Shown here in pieces: positions 35,201 to 43,209 of a stretch of DNA of 64,000 bases. Source of the DNA: Chitinophaga caeni. Lineage in GTDB: Bacteria > Bacteroidota > Bacteroidia > Chitinophagales > Chitinophagaceae. The translations under genes were made by a program, and so were the position numbers. The notes beneath the pieces are model-generated. The model was not told where the DNA came from. It did not search any database and saw only the letters and a program-made list of their open reading frames with translations. Location of the stretch: NCBI RefSeq assembly GCF_002557795.1, contig NZ_CP023777.1, positions 1,628,001 through 1,692,000 on the forward strand, written 5' to 3'. Position 1 is the first letter of the stretch; each line of letters begins with the position of its first letter.

Positions 35201-35344
35201 GCGGACATTCACGATGGGGGGATCGATGGCGGGATAATCCCGTACCCCGAGGAAGGTAAAACCCACGATACCGAAAATCACGATGATAATATTCATTACC
35301 GTCGCGAGAACGGGTCTTTTGAGCGATAAACTAGGTAAACTCAT
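32204..35344 (-). CDS. RND efflux transporter, HAE1/AcrB type
   Basis: 1046 aa with the twelve-helix RND layout: TM1 (TVMNIIIVIFGIVGFTFLGV), a large periplasmic loop, TM2-6, a second periplasmic loop, then TM8-12. The proton-relay aspartates are the adjacent DD in LATGLVVDDGIVVTENI of TM4, typical of drug-type (HAE1) pumps rather than metal pumps. The pump moves amphipathic compounds from the periplasm or inner leaflet outward. Which compounds cannot be inferred. It lies 36 bases after the adaptor gene. Confidence 0.95.
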   Translation of the reverse strand: MSLPSLSLKRPVLATVMNIIIVIFGIVGFTFLGVRDYPAIDPPIVNVRTSYAGANSDIIETQITEPLEKAINGVAGIRNISSLSSQGNSNITVEFELGEDLEAATNDVRDKVSRAQRSLPDDLDAPPVVSKADANSDAIISMTVQSNTRDQLEVTEFATNVLLERLQTIPGVSTIQIWGEKKYAMRIWLDPSKLAAYALTPSDVQAALLKENVELPSGKIAGNATELTVRTFGRLDTEEEFNALIVKNVNGSEIRIRDIGAAVLGPENEETVLKESGQPMIALAIVPQPGTNYVAIADEFYKRLADIKKDIPADFRVNIAMDNTTFIKRSISEVEETLIVALTLVILIIYFFFRDWLMALRPLVDIPVSLIGAFFIMYICGFTINILTLLAIVLATGLVVDDGIVVTENIYKKIEMGYPKMKAAKEGSEEIFFAVIATSITLAFVFLPIIFLQGFVGQLFREFGIVVAGAVLISAFVSLTLTPVLNVKLSRKTHKHSWFYNFTEPMFRGMENGYKASLSAFMKIRWVAVFIILACLGIIYLIGTTIQSELAPLEDRSQFRMSVTAPEGTSYDYMDKYVTKLTDFIQDSVPESKIILSVTAPGFSGAGSVNSAFLNVKLVDPEDRLRSQKDIVNMVNRNMNKFPEGRVFVIEQQTISVGRRGGLPVAFVLQNINFEKLSAAVPKFMDAALSDPTFQGIVDVDLKFNKPELRIQINREKATELGVSVADISETLQLALSNRRYGYFVRNGKQYQVMGQVFRENRDDPSDLQNFYVRNTNGEAIQLDNLITITEETAPPVIYHFNRYKSATISAALAPGKTIGDGIAAMDNIYKKLKQDSVLDESFQYALSGSSRDYAESSSNTSFAFILALVLIYLVLAAQFESFVDPFIIMLTVPLAIAGAFLSLKIFGHTLNIFSQIGMIMLIGLVTKNGILIVEFANHQRDMGLNKIEAVVEASKMRLRPILMTSLAMALGALPIAMSLGAASTSRIPLGIVIVGGIVFSLILTLYVIPSMYAFLSRRKKISDYDKMMQEQEAQGNSADVATAHA

Positions 35345-35380
35345 ACTACTGCTTGTTTTCCAATATCCAATAAACTTGAA

Positions 35381-36460
35381 TTACTCAATAGACTTAAACT
35401 TCATGTTCATCCCATCGCGCAATTGCAATATTCCTGTCGTAATAACGGTATCTCCCGGCTCTAGGCCCATTAGTATTTGGATGTTATTCTCATCGCGAAC
35501 GCCTGTTTCCACGATTACGGACTTGGCCAAGCCATTTTCGGAGATAATCACTTTCTTATCCCTTGTTCCGGGAATAACGCATTGTGATGGTATCATGATG
35601 GCATTGGGAATATCTTTTAAAGAAATCGTGGTTTTGGCAAAAGCGCCCGGCAAAAGTTTATTCCCGGGGTTGGGTAATAAAGCCCTGAGCTTCAGGGAGC
35701 GGGTAGCCAGGTCGATTTTGGGATCGATCGCGTAAATTTTTCCTTTATAGGTATTATTATCACCGGCAACGCTGAACGATATTTCGTCACCGACTTTTAC
35801 GGCATTCCGGTATTTTTCGGGCACGGTAAAATCAATTTTGAGCGGGTTCAGCTGTTGCAAGGTCGTCATGATGGTAGTTGGGGATACGATGGCGCCTTCG
35901 CTGACGTTCCTTAAACCTATGGTGCCGCTAAAAGGCGCCCTGATTTCCGTTTTCTGCAATTGGGCTTGATTATATTCGATGTCTGCACCGTAAGCGCTGA
36001 CTTGATTAGCGGTAACATCAACATCCTGTTGGCTGATACCGTTGATTTTCAATAATGATTCCTGCCTTTTGAGGGTCGTTTTTGCCAATTCCTGCTGTAA
36101 TTTCAGTTTTTGGAGTTGCGCCTTGATATCTTCGTCATATATCTTCACTAATAATGCTCCCTTGGCAACATTAGCGCCTTCCTTGAAATAGATATGGGTA
36201 ATCCTACCCGAAATTTCAGGTTTGAGTTCAACCTCTTCGTTGCTTTGCAGGGTGCCGCTGGCATTGATTGCTTCATCGAGCACCGAAGTTTTCACGACGT
36301 GGGCATCTACCAGGATTTCCTTCTTTTTCTGGTTGGCGCCAGCATTAGGCTGGATCAATTTTTTCTCTTCCTTACCGGCTAAGGCTTTATAAACAAAGAA
36401 GCCAATAACACCGACAACGAGCAAAATTAGAATAGTTCTTAAAGTCTTATTACTGCGCAT
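35381..36460 (-). CDS. RND periplasmic adaptor (membrane fusion protein)
   Basis: 359 aa. A single N-terminal anchor (LRTILILLVVGVIGFFVYKAL) is followed by the biotinyl-lipoyl-like half-motif SGTLQSNEEVELKPEISGRI, a hairpin with QLQKLKLQQELAKTTLKRQ, the second lipoyl half (IRAPFSGTIGLRNVSEGAIV), a beta-barrel and the membrane-proximal domain. It links the RND pump and TolC. It is first in the operon, and no TetR/MarR regulator is adjacent. The upstream gap 36461-37055 (about 600 bases) contains no gene I can support. Confidence 0.94.
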   Translation of the reverse strand: MRSNKTLRTILILLVVGVIGFFVYKALAGKEEKKLIQPNAGANQKKKEILVDAHVVKTSVLDEAINASGTLQSNEEVELKPEISGRITHIYFKEGANVAKGALLVKIYDEDIKAQLQKLKLQQELAKTTLKRQESLLKINGISQQDVDVTANQVSAYGADIEYNQAQLQKTEIRAPFSGTIGLRNVSEGAIVSPTTIMTTLQQLNPLKIDFTVPEKYRNAVKVGDEISFSVAGDNNTYKGKIYAIDPKIDLATRSLKLRALLPNPGNKLLPGAFAKTTISLKDIPNAIMIPSQCVIPGTRDKKVIISENGLAKSVIVETGVRDENNIQILMGLEPGDTVITTGILQLRDGMNMKFKSIE

Positions 36461-37055
36461 GTATATATAATATGTATGGTATTAAACGAAATAACTTGGT
36501 ACGTGAAGCAAAAATCCCCGAACAACGGGCCAGGTTAAGGGAAATAGTCTAGAAATAGTAGCAAGTACCAAACCCAACAAATTTAGTAAATGGGCTCAAT
36601 CCTTACCAATAGCCGTTTTTAAATATGGTTAAGTGGTAGATTGTACATGTGAATGGCAACCCTTTTTTCAGGCTAAAAACTGGTCTTGCGGCGACCCTCC
36701 AAGCAATTTAACGAATAAAATGGAGCTTCGATAAGTGGTCTTAACACTATTTAACGTTGCCTGCTATATATAGATGATTTTACGATAAGATGGAAGCAAC
36801 TATTAATGAGGGGGTTATAATTATAGGTGATAACATCTTATAAGGAGGGGTTAAACTGGAAATGAATAACAAGGCAAGGTTAATAGAAAAGATGAAAAAT
36901 GGTATTTATATGTCTAAAATATTAAATAATTCGCTTTTCATTTTTTAGGCTTTACCGGGGCTGAAGTGCTTATTAGCAATGTGTTACAGCCGATGTAGAA
37001 GGGGAAATAGGCAATTGAAAATGATGAAATTATGGGTTAAAATTGGCCGATACTG

Positions 37056-37084
37056 TTGGCAATTCAATAAAAATTATATTTTTG
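37056..37084 (+). promoter_or_regulatory. Promoter of acpP-fabF
   Basis: TTG at 37056-37058, 18 bases, then TATTTTTG (37077-37084), exact for TAnnTTTG. The start point would be near 37091, giving a leader of about 27 bases to the ATG at 37118. This rules out a start at 37043. Confidence 0.6.
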
Positions 37085-37117
37085 CACTCAAGTTTTAAAC
37101 CAAAAACACTTAAAATT

Positions 37118-37354
37118 ATGTCAGACATTGCATCAAGAGTTAAAAAGATCATTATCGACAAATTAGGCGTTGACGAAGCCGAGGTAACTCCTGAAGCTAG
37201 CTTCACCAACGACTTAGGCGCAGACTCTTTGGATACGGTTGAACTGATCATGGAATTTGAGAAAGAATTCAATATTTCAATTCCTGATGAACAAGCTGAG
37301 ACAATCACAACTGTTGGCCAGGCAGTAGCTTACCTGGAAGAACATGTAAAATAA
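37118..37354 (+). CDS. acpP: Acyl carrier protein
   Basis: 78 aa, the standard ACP length. S37 in [15 protein letters not shown] is the 4'-phosphopantetheine attachment site. The acidic helix II and III ([23 protein letters not shown]) are typical. It carries growing acyl chains in fatty acid synthesis. I start it at 37118 ([10 protein letters not shown]); a frame from 37043 would translate through the promoter. fabF starts 23 bases after its stop and rnc overlaps or abuts fabF, the common acpP-fabF-rnc order. Confidence 0.98.
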   Translation: MSDIASRVKKIIIDKLGVDEAEVTPEASFTNDLGADSLDTVELIMEFEKEFNISIPDEQAETITTVGQAVAYLEEHVK

Positions 37355-37377
37355 TCCAACTAATCAGAACTGTTTTA

Positions 37378-38631
37378 ATGCAACCCAGACGAGTAGTCGT
37401 TACAGGTTTAGGCGCGCTGACACCGCTCGGCAATTCTGTTGATGCTTATTGGCATGGATTGACGAACGGTGTTTCGGGCGCAGATTTTATCAAGCAGTTT
37501 GATGCTTCTAAATTCAAAACTCGCTTTGCCTGTGAACTAAAAGATTTTGATCCGGCCAACTATATGGATAAAAAGGATGCCCGTAAAATGGATCCTTTTA
37601 CCCAAACAGCGGTCATAGCTTCTGACCAAGCTGTTCTTGATGCCAAAATAGATCGAAATACTATCAATGTTGATAGGGTCGGTGTTATTTGGGGTACCGG
37701 GGTAGGTGGTATGATTAATTTCTGTAACGAGCTGCAAGAGTTCGCTCAAGGAGACGGAACTCCCCGTTTTAGTCCTTTCTTAATCCCTCGCCTAATTTTA
37801 GACATTGCCGCAGGGCATATTTCCATCCGGAACGGCTTCCGGGGGCCTAATTTTTCCGTAGTTTCCGCCTGTGCTTCGGCAACGAACGCCATCATTGATG
37901 CCATGTACCACATCCGTTGGGGTAAGGCTGATATGGTCGTGACCGGCGGTTCGGAAAATATTATCAACCAGGCCTGCGTGGGTGGATTTAACGCGATGAA
38001 AGCCTTGTCTGAAAGAAATGATGATCCAAAAACGGCGTCCCGGCCATTTGATATGGATAGGGACGGCTTCGTAATGGGGGAAGGCGCCGGTGCATTAATT
38101 GTGGAGTCTTTAGAACATGCTCAAGCCCGTGGTGCCCATATTTATGCCGAGCTTGTTGGCGGTGGTGCAACCGCGGATGCTTATCACCTTACTGCCCCCC
38201 ATCCGGAAGGGCTAGGTGCTAAGAATGTAATGACCCAAGCTTTGAATGATGCCGGGCTAAACGCGGATGATATTGATTATATCAACGTACACGGAACTTC
38301 AACACCCCTTGGTGACGTGGCCGAGGTTAAGGCCATCCAACAGGTTTTTGGGGATGCTGCTTATAAATTGAATATCAGCTCCACAAAATCCATGACGGGC
38401 CACCTGCTGGGTGCTGCAGGGGCCGTGGAAGCCATCGCTGCCATCCAGTCCATCATTCATGGCATCGTTCCACCAACAATTAATCATTTTACGGACGACC
38501 CGCAACTGGATCCAAAACTTAATTTTACCTTTAATAAAGCGCAACAAAGAGAAGTAAGAGCGGCTTTGAGCAATACCTTCGGGTTTGGTGGTCACAATGC
38601 TTCTGTTATCTTCAAAAAATTTGTTCCTTGA
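37378..38631 (+). CDS. fabF: Beta-ketoacyl-ACP synthase II
   Basis: 417 aa. The catalytic triad is intact: C165 (SACASAT), H305 (VHGTSTPLGD) and H342 (KSMTGHLLGAAG), two residues beyond the E. coli numbers. The N-terminal RRVVVTGLGALTPLGN and C-terminal NTFGFGGHNASVIF are diagnostic. It extends acyl-ACP by two carbons with malonyl-ACP in the cytoplasm. It is the second gene of the acpP operon. Confidence 0.98.
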   Translation: MQPRRVVVTGLGALTPLGNSVDAYWHGLTNGVSGADFIKQFDASKFKTRFACELKDFDPANYMDKKDARKMDPFTQTAVIASDQAVLDAKIDRNTINVDRVGVIWGTGVGGMINFCNELQEFAQGDGTPRFSPFLIPRLILDIAAGHISIRNGFRGPNFSVVSACASATNAIIDAMYHIRWGKADMVVTGGSENIINQACVGGFNAMKALSERNDDPKTASRPFDMDRDGFVMGEGAGALIVESLEHAQARGAHIYAELVGGGATADAYHLTAPHPEGLGAKNVMTQALNDAGLNADDIDYINVHGTSTPLGDVAEVKAIQQVFGDAAYKLNISSTKSMTGHLLGAAGAVEAIAAIQSIIHGIVPPTINHFTDDPQLDPKLNFTFNKAQQREVRAALSNTFGFGGHNASVIFKKFVP

Positions 38632-39373
38632 TGGTGTGAAAATATTACCTGGATTTCTATATCGTTTTGTCTTTAAAAAAAGGAAACTCTACAAAGACCT
38701 CTATAACTTGCTCGGCTTCCGGCCGGGTAACTATTCTTTGTATGAAGTAGCCCTTAGCCATCGTTCTAGTAAAGAAAAATTTCTTGAAAGTAACGAGCGG
38801 TTAGAATATTTGGGTGATGCCATCCTCGGCGCCATCATCGGTGATTACCTGTTTAAGAAATACCCTTACAAAACCGAGGGTTATCTTACGGAAATGCGCT
38901 CCAAGATCGTAAACCGGCAACAGTTAAACGACATTGCCATCAAGATGGGGCTCCGCAAGCTCACGATCTATGATAAATACAACAGTTTCCTCAAAATTTC
39001 CCAAATTTTCGGTAATACGCTGGAAGCCCTAGTCGGTGCCGTTTACCTGGATAAAGGCTACGAAAAAACCAAGCAATTTGTTCATAAACGCATATTGGTG
39101 CCCTATATTGACCTTGAGGCGCTTGAATCCGTTGAAATGAACCACAAGAATAAATTGTATGGTTGGGCCAATAAACAGGGTAAAAACCTCGAATTTGAGC
39201 TTTTGGAAGAACAGATGGATAATGGCCGGCGGATCTTTACCGTTGGCGCCATGGTAGATGGCGAGCTGATATGTAGCGGGAAGGCTTTCAACAAAAAAGA
39301 CGCCTCCCAAATTGCAGCGCAACAGGCCATCGAATTGCTGGGTATCAGTGATAATGGGAAGGACAATAATTAA
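38597..39373 (+). CDS. rnc: Ribonuclease III
   Basis: RNase III cuts double-stranded RNA, in rRNA maturation and mRNA decay. The catalytic domain has the signature NERLEYLGDAILGAIIGDYL, and GNTLEALVGAVYLDKG holds the second acidic pair. A double-stranded-RNA-binding domain follows (KNKLYGWANKQGKNLEFELLEEQ to KDASQIAAQQAIELL). The start is uncertain. The only upstream ATG is 38597, overlapping fabF by 35 bases and giving 258 aa. A GTG at 38636, five bases after the fabF stop, gives MKILPGFLYRFVFKKRKLY, which fits the family N-terminus better. Confidence 0.95.
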   Translation: MLLLSSKNLFLDGVKILPGFLYRFVFKKRKLYKDLYNLLGFRPGNYSLYEVALSHRSSKEKFLESNERLEYLGDAILGAIIGDYLFKKYPYKTEGYLTEMRSKIVNRQQLNDIAIKMGLRKLTIYDKYNSFLKISQIFGNTLEALVGAVYLDKGYEKTKQFVHKRILVPYIDLEALESVEMNHKNKLYGWANKQGKNLEFELLEEQMDNGRRIFTVGAMVDGELICSGKAFNKKDASQIAAQQAIELLGISDNGKDNN

Positions 39374-39390
39374 CCTACAGGCTCCCAAGT

Positions 39391-40020
39391 TTATATTCCA
39401 AATTGTTTTACCGGCAACCGTAGTATCGTTTTCCATTTGTGCGTGGGCACCTTGGTAGCATCCGAAAGGTAGATCTCGTGATGCAAGCCACTTTGCACAA
39501 CGCCCATCTTTTCCATGTATAACTTCATGGCCTCTAGCGTAATGGTTTCATTCTCGTAAGATCCTACATGTAGGCATTGTACAACAAGGCCCCCGTTCCC
39601 GTTTTCTAAACTTACCCGGGGTGCCAATACTAATTTCTTCTTGTGGAAAATGACCGCTTTCACATGTTCAATATCCCCGGCAGTAACATAAGCGGGCATC
39701 CGTATCATCAATTTCCAATACCACTGTTCGCGTGAAACCGATAGGGCGTCTTTTCCATCTTCCACCCACCAAAGGCCTTCTAACTTGGGAACAACGAAGT
39801 CTTCCAATAACTTCTTATATATCGATTTCACACCGTAAGCCACTGCAAATAAAGTTTGAATGCTATTATAAAACAGGGGGCTTCCCGGTGCACCCTGACC
39901 CTCCAGGCAAATAAATTGCCCGGCCTCCAACATTTCTAACCTCGGCTGGGTGGTAGCAGAATAATATGATTTGTATAATTTTGTTAGATCAATTTTTTGT
40001 GTCAATGATTTTATATCCAT
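39391..40020 (-). CDS. GyrI-like domain protein
   Basis: 209 aa, soluble, no DNA-binding domain. It begins MDIKSLTQKIDLTKLYKSYY, followed by a GyrI-like small-molecule-binding fold: LEAGQFICLEGQGAPGSPLF, VEDGKDALSVSREQWYWKLMIRMPAYV and VQCLHVGSYENETITLEAM, then GLHHEIYLSDATKVPTHKWKTILRLP. The YDLSD/YLSD-type ending is typical of this subfamily, in which the pseudo-twofold cleft binds hydrophobic drugs. Ligand unknown. A second effector-binding protein is encoded 95 bases upstream, then a WYL regulator; all three point the same way. Confidence 0.82.
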   Translation of the reverse strand: MDIKSLTQKIDLTKLYKSYYSATTQPRLEMLEAGQFICLEGQGAPGSPLFYNSIQTLFAVAYGVKSIYKKLLEDFVVPKLEGLWWVEDGKDALSVSREQWYWKLMIRMPAYVTAGDIEHVKAVIFHKKKLVLAPRVSLENGNGGLVVQCLHVGSYENETITLEAMKLYMEKMGVVQSGLHHEIYLSDATKVPTHKWKTILRLPVKQFGI

Positions 40021-40115
40021 CTTGATAGATTTTTAGTTTGGATGAAGTATTTCCATTAAGGTTGCCAATAATAATGCGGTCCAGACAACTTTATTTAAAA
40101 AGGGGAGATGGTTTT

Positions 40116-40568
40116 TCATTTTATTCCAACTTGAATATAAGTGAGATTGTCTTGTTCCCTGTCAAAGTTACACAGCAGGTATTGTTCCCTTGTTTCGCCG
40201 CTAACTTGGATACCGGAATCGTTTAACTTGTTGAAAATTAAAGAATACGAACGGAGCATTTCCGACCATGCTCCGCAGTGCAATGCCGCGTAGCACTCAA
40301 AGGCCGGCAATTCAATACATTTGTATGGATTAAGAACCGGTTTGGGTGAAATAACAGGGATGCCTATACGAAGATTGAATGGTTCATTGCTTGCAGGGTT
40401 AAAACCTTGATAGTGCCATTGCATTACCCCGGCTATTTCTAGGCCGAATTGTTGCGCGGCAGCAAATAGTTCCTTGGGAATATGCCTGACATATGCTAGC
40501 ATTCCCGGTGGAGTAGTACGGTATTCCCGGCAGAAGAAATACATGGCAGGCTGCGTGATTTTTTCCAT
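40116..40568 (-). CDS. Effector-binding (GyrI/AraC_E_bind-like) protein
   Basis: 150 aa. It looks like a stand-alone effector-binding domain as found at the C-terminus of BmrR and Rob: YRTTPPGMLAYVRHIPKELF, VMQWHYQGFNPASNEPFNLRIGIPV, then FECYAALHCGAWSEMLRSYSLIF. No HTH is present. With its neighbour at 39391 it suggests a local ligand-sensing or ligand-sequestering role. Family assignment is moderate. Confidence 0.65.
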   Translation of the reverse strand: MEKITQPAMYFFCREYRTTPPGMLAYVRHIPKELFAAAQQFGLEIAGVMQWHYQGFNPASNEPFNLRIGIPVISPKPVLNPYKCIELPAFECYAALHCGAWSEMLRSYSLIFNKLNDSGIQVSGETREQYLLCNFDREQDNLTYIQVGIK

Positions 40569-40689
40569 AAGCTTGATTTACTTGATATTGCAAAATAAAT
40601 CGGTGGTGATGACAACCTTATGTCAGTAGCTGGAGAAAATGGCAAAAAAATTCCTGGTAAGAAGCCAGGAGTATTCGAAACCGGGGTTC

Positions 40690-40821
40690 GGTTTTTGAAT
40701 GTTTTGCCCGGATGTTCAAAAACCTTGCTGGTTCCGGCTTCCAAGCTCGGGGCCACGCACTAGCCGAACACGATATTTTGTCAGTTGAAGGTTGTTCCGC
40801 ATAGGAGACCGAGCTTGGAAG
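40690..40821. repeat. Nested inverted repeats between the WYL regulator and GyrI-like genes
   Basis: GGTTTTTGAA (40690-40699) pairs with TTCAAAAACC (40715-40724). Separately, CTTCCAAGCTCGG (40738-40750) pairs with CCGAGCTTGGAAG (40809-40821), extending to 19 bp with two mismatches. The roughly 300-base gap holds no gene. It could be a large transcript hairpin or a small repeat element; no second copy was noticed in the window. Confidence 0.75.
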
Positions 40822-40874
40822 CTCGAACTAGCGGGACCCGGTGAGAATAATTTAAATGCTTAGCCAGCAAGCGT

Positions 40875-41840
40875 TTAACTATTCATATAATGATCATGTA
40901 TTTCAGACACCAGGCGCTTCATTACGATCTTTAATTCTTCAGGGAAAACGACGGTGGCCCCTTTACCCCATGGCAGCAACCAGCGACCGAAATATTCTAG
41001 CGAACCATGTAAAAAGTGAAATTCGGAATTGCCATCCGGCAAAACAATCTCCTCAACCATGCCGTAATGCATCCTTTGATCGCGCATAATGCGGGCAATA
41101 CGGGGAGTTAAAATAAGTTTTATCAAATGTGAGGACTCCGGCATTTGTTGTTGTTTTGCCAGGTATTCGCTAAAGGTCATGTAGTTTTTCCGGTTAAATG
41201 TTTTATCGGAGACCATCAGTTGTTTAATCCGGTCTAACCTAAAGTCACGGTAATCATTTCTAAGCAAGCAATACGCGATCATGTGCCAGCAACCGGAAAG
41301 GTAAAACACCCCTATTGGGGCCACATTCCTTTCGTTTTGAGAACCATTGTAAGAAGAGTAGTAAACCATGTTTACGATTCTGCCGTGCGCGATGGCATAC
41401 TGAACATCGGAAGAAAATTTATTAGGAAATTCTGTATTGGTATGAATAGCTCTGCCGGCTATCACGGCAATATTTTCATCCAGGGATTCGAGGTAATCCT
41501 TTTCGGTCCCGCGCAAAACGGCCCGAATCTTTTGCATGGCAATTGAAAACTGTTTTTGGTTTGATTGATCACCGAGTTGCGCCATCAATTTTTCGCCGGT
41601 AAGCAGCGCTGCGGCCTCTTCCTTGCTAAACATCACCGGCGGCAGGTGGTAGCCTTCCACGATATAATAACCGGTGCCGGCTTCCGCACCGATAGGTACC
41701 CCGGACTCTTGCAAGGCTTTCACATCCCGGTAAACAGTTCTCAAACTGATATTAAAACGTTCCGCGATTTCGGCGGCTTTCACGATCTTTTTTCCTTGCA
41801 ATTGTATCAGGATGGCATTGAGTCGATCAATCCTATTCAT
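40875..41840 (-). CDS. WYL-domain transcriptional regulator (YafY/DeoR-like)
   Basis: 321 aa. The N-terminal winged HTH is MNRIDRLNAILIQLQGKKIVKAAEIAERFNISLRTVYRDV (helix-turn-helix at about 23-42). It is followed by AGTGYYIVEGYHLPPVMFSKEEAAALL and a WYL-like ligand domain (FYLSGCWHMIAYCLLRNDYRDFRLDRIKQL), then a C-terminal WCX-like segment. WYL proteins sense ligands or nucleic-acid damage, but here the ligand is unknown. It may control the two GyrI-like genes downstream. Confidence 0.9.
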   Translation of the reverse strand: MNRIDRLNAILIQLQGKKIVKAAEIAERFNISLRTVYRDVKALQESGVPIGAEAGTGYYIVEGYHLPPVMFSKEEAAALLTGEKLMAQLGDQSNQKQFSIAMQKIRAVLRGTEKDYLESLDENIAVIAGRAIHTNTEFPNKFSSDVQYAIAHGRIVNMVYYSSYNGSQNERNVAPIGVFYLSGCWHMIAYCLLRNDYRDFRLDRIKQLMVSDKTFNRKNYMTFSEYLAKQQQMPESSHLIKLILTPRIARIMRDQRMHYGMVEEIVLPDGNSEFHFLHGSLEYFGRWLLPWGKGATVVFPEELKIVMKRLVSEIHDHYMNS

Positions 41841-42058
41841 GGTTTCAATTTAGATAAAATTTATTTTTTAATGGATATGGAAAGAAAATCGAAGATTTTT
41901 TTTTTATCGTATTAAACTTAACCTATTTTTACATGTCTATTGGCAAAGTGGTCATCCCAACTAATTAGGTTATAATATAAATTATATAAATTATTTAGCT
42001 ATAAAGCTTGAAGAAACTAGTTGCTGTTACAGCATATAGTTAGGTTAAATGGTAAAAG

Positions 42059-42080
42059 CCCTGGTAATTCTTTACCGGGG
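42059..42080. terminator. Hairpin after cydB, possibly bidirectional
   Basis: CCCTGGTAA/TTACCGGGG (42059-42067, 42072-42080), 4-base loop, one G-T pair. The minus-strand reading continues into CTTTTACC, so it likely ends cydAB. The rest of the gap 41841-42156 shows nothing else. Confidence 0.55.
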
Positions 42081-42156
42081 TTCATTATTTTAAGAATGAT
42101 CTCATCCCCCTATTAATTAATTTTAATGAAATTTTAATGCGCTGAAAATATTGCAT

Positions 42157-43197
42157 TTAATAACTCATCTCGTTGAGCTTCACTTTTCCCCTGAAAGTCC
42201 AGAACACGAAAACCGTGTAAGCTAGTACCAGCGGTGTTCCTATGGCGGCTATCAATAACATGATCTTGAGTGATTTCGCGGTTGACGCAGCTTGGTATAT
42301 GCTGATATTATAAGCTGGATCTATGGAAGAAATGATGATGTTAGGATATAAACCTATCGCGAATAAAATCAATAAGACGGCCGTCGTGATACTGGAAAAT
42401 ATAAATGCTGTAAAATATTTCCTGCTGTCAATATTCCGCTTGATATTCAAAACGGCCAAAACGGCAATCAAGGGTAAAGCAAACAAAAAGGGATTATTTT
42501 TAAATTCCGCCGTCATATGGGGAATATAAATTAGTGTAGCCATCGAGGTTAGGATGAAGCAAAGGATGAAGAATTTACTACAGTTGTTCACGAGGATAGT
42601 CAATTTGGCATATAACCTTTGTTCTGTTTTCATGGCCAGGTAAATGGCGCCATGTAACATGAACAGTGCCAACGTAGTAAAAGCGATCAAAATGGCGTAG
42701 GGGTTGAAAAATGTAAGCAAATTACCCGTGAATTCATGTTTTTCGTTGAATGGTAAACCATTGATTAGGTTTCCTAACACCAGTCCCAATAGGAGCGTAA
42801 TCAAGGTGCTGGAAACGGTATAACTGATGTCCCACATCTTGCGCCACCAAGCCATCGGTTCTTTACTTCTAAACTCGATGGAGATAGCCCTGAAAATTAG
42901 TGCTACCAGGAATAACATGAATGGAATGTAAAAGGTGCTGAATATTACACCGTACACCAATGGAAACCCGGCGAATAGGGCGCCACCCGCGATAACTAAC
43001 CAAACTTCGTTGCCATCCCATACCGGCCCGATCGCATTCAGCGCGGTGCGCCTGCTTTCTTCCTTGTTAAAAAATAGGTGCAAGGCGCCGGCTCCCAGGT
43101 CGAAACCATCCAATACACCGTAACCGGTAATCAAAGCGCCGATGACCAAGAACCACCAGGTGGGCAGATCCATGCCTAGTAATGTTTCCATCTCCAT
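42157..43197 (-). CDS. cydB: Cytochrome bd oxidase subunit II
   Basis: 346 aa with eight or nine membrane helices. The family opening is LPTWWFLVIGALITGYGVLDGFDLGAGALH, followed by NAIGPVWDGNEVWLVIAGGALFAGFPLVYG. CydB partners with CydA in the quinol-oxidising, high-oxygen-affinity terminal oxidase of the inner membrane. It begins 12 bases after the cydA stop. No cydX-like small ORF was identified after it. Confidence 0.96.
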   Translation of the reverse strand: MEMETLLGMDLPTWWFLVIGALITGYGVLDGFDLGAGALHLFFNKEESRRTALNAIGPVWDGNEVWLVIAGGALFAGFPLVYGVIFSTFYIPFMLFLVALIFRAISIEFRSKEPMAWWRKMWDISYTVSSTLITLLLGLVLGNLINGLPFNEKHEFTGNLLTFFNPYAILIAFTTLALFMLHGAIYLAMKTEQRLYAKLTILVNNCSKFFILCFILTSMATLIYIPHMTAEFKNNPFLFALPLIAVLAVLNIKRNIDSRKYFTAFIFSSITTAVLLILFAIGLYPNIIISSIDPAYNISIYQAASTAKSLKIMLLIAAIGTPLVLAYTVFVFWTFRGKVKLNEMSY

Positions 43198-43209
43198 CTG
43201 TAATAATTT

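Noticed and set aside
36461..37040. Small frames, for example a 28-codon frame from about 36862
   Set aside because: No Shine-Dalgarno at useful spacing, no family similarity, no promoter or terminator. The stretch is treated as non-coding.
37043..37117. N-terminal extension of acpP to 37043
   Set aside because: It would translate through the promoter (37056-37084); the ATG at 37118 gives the standard 78-residue ACP.
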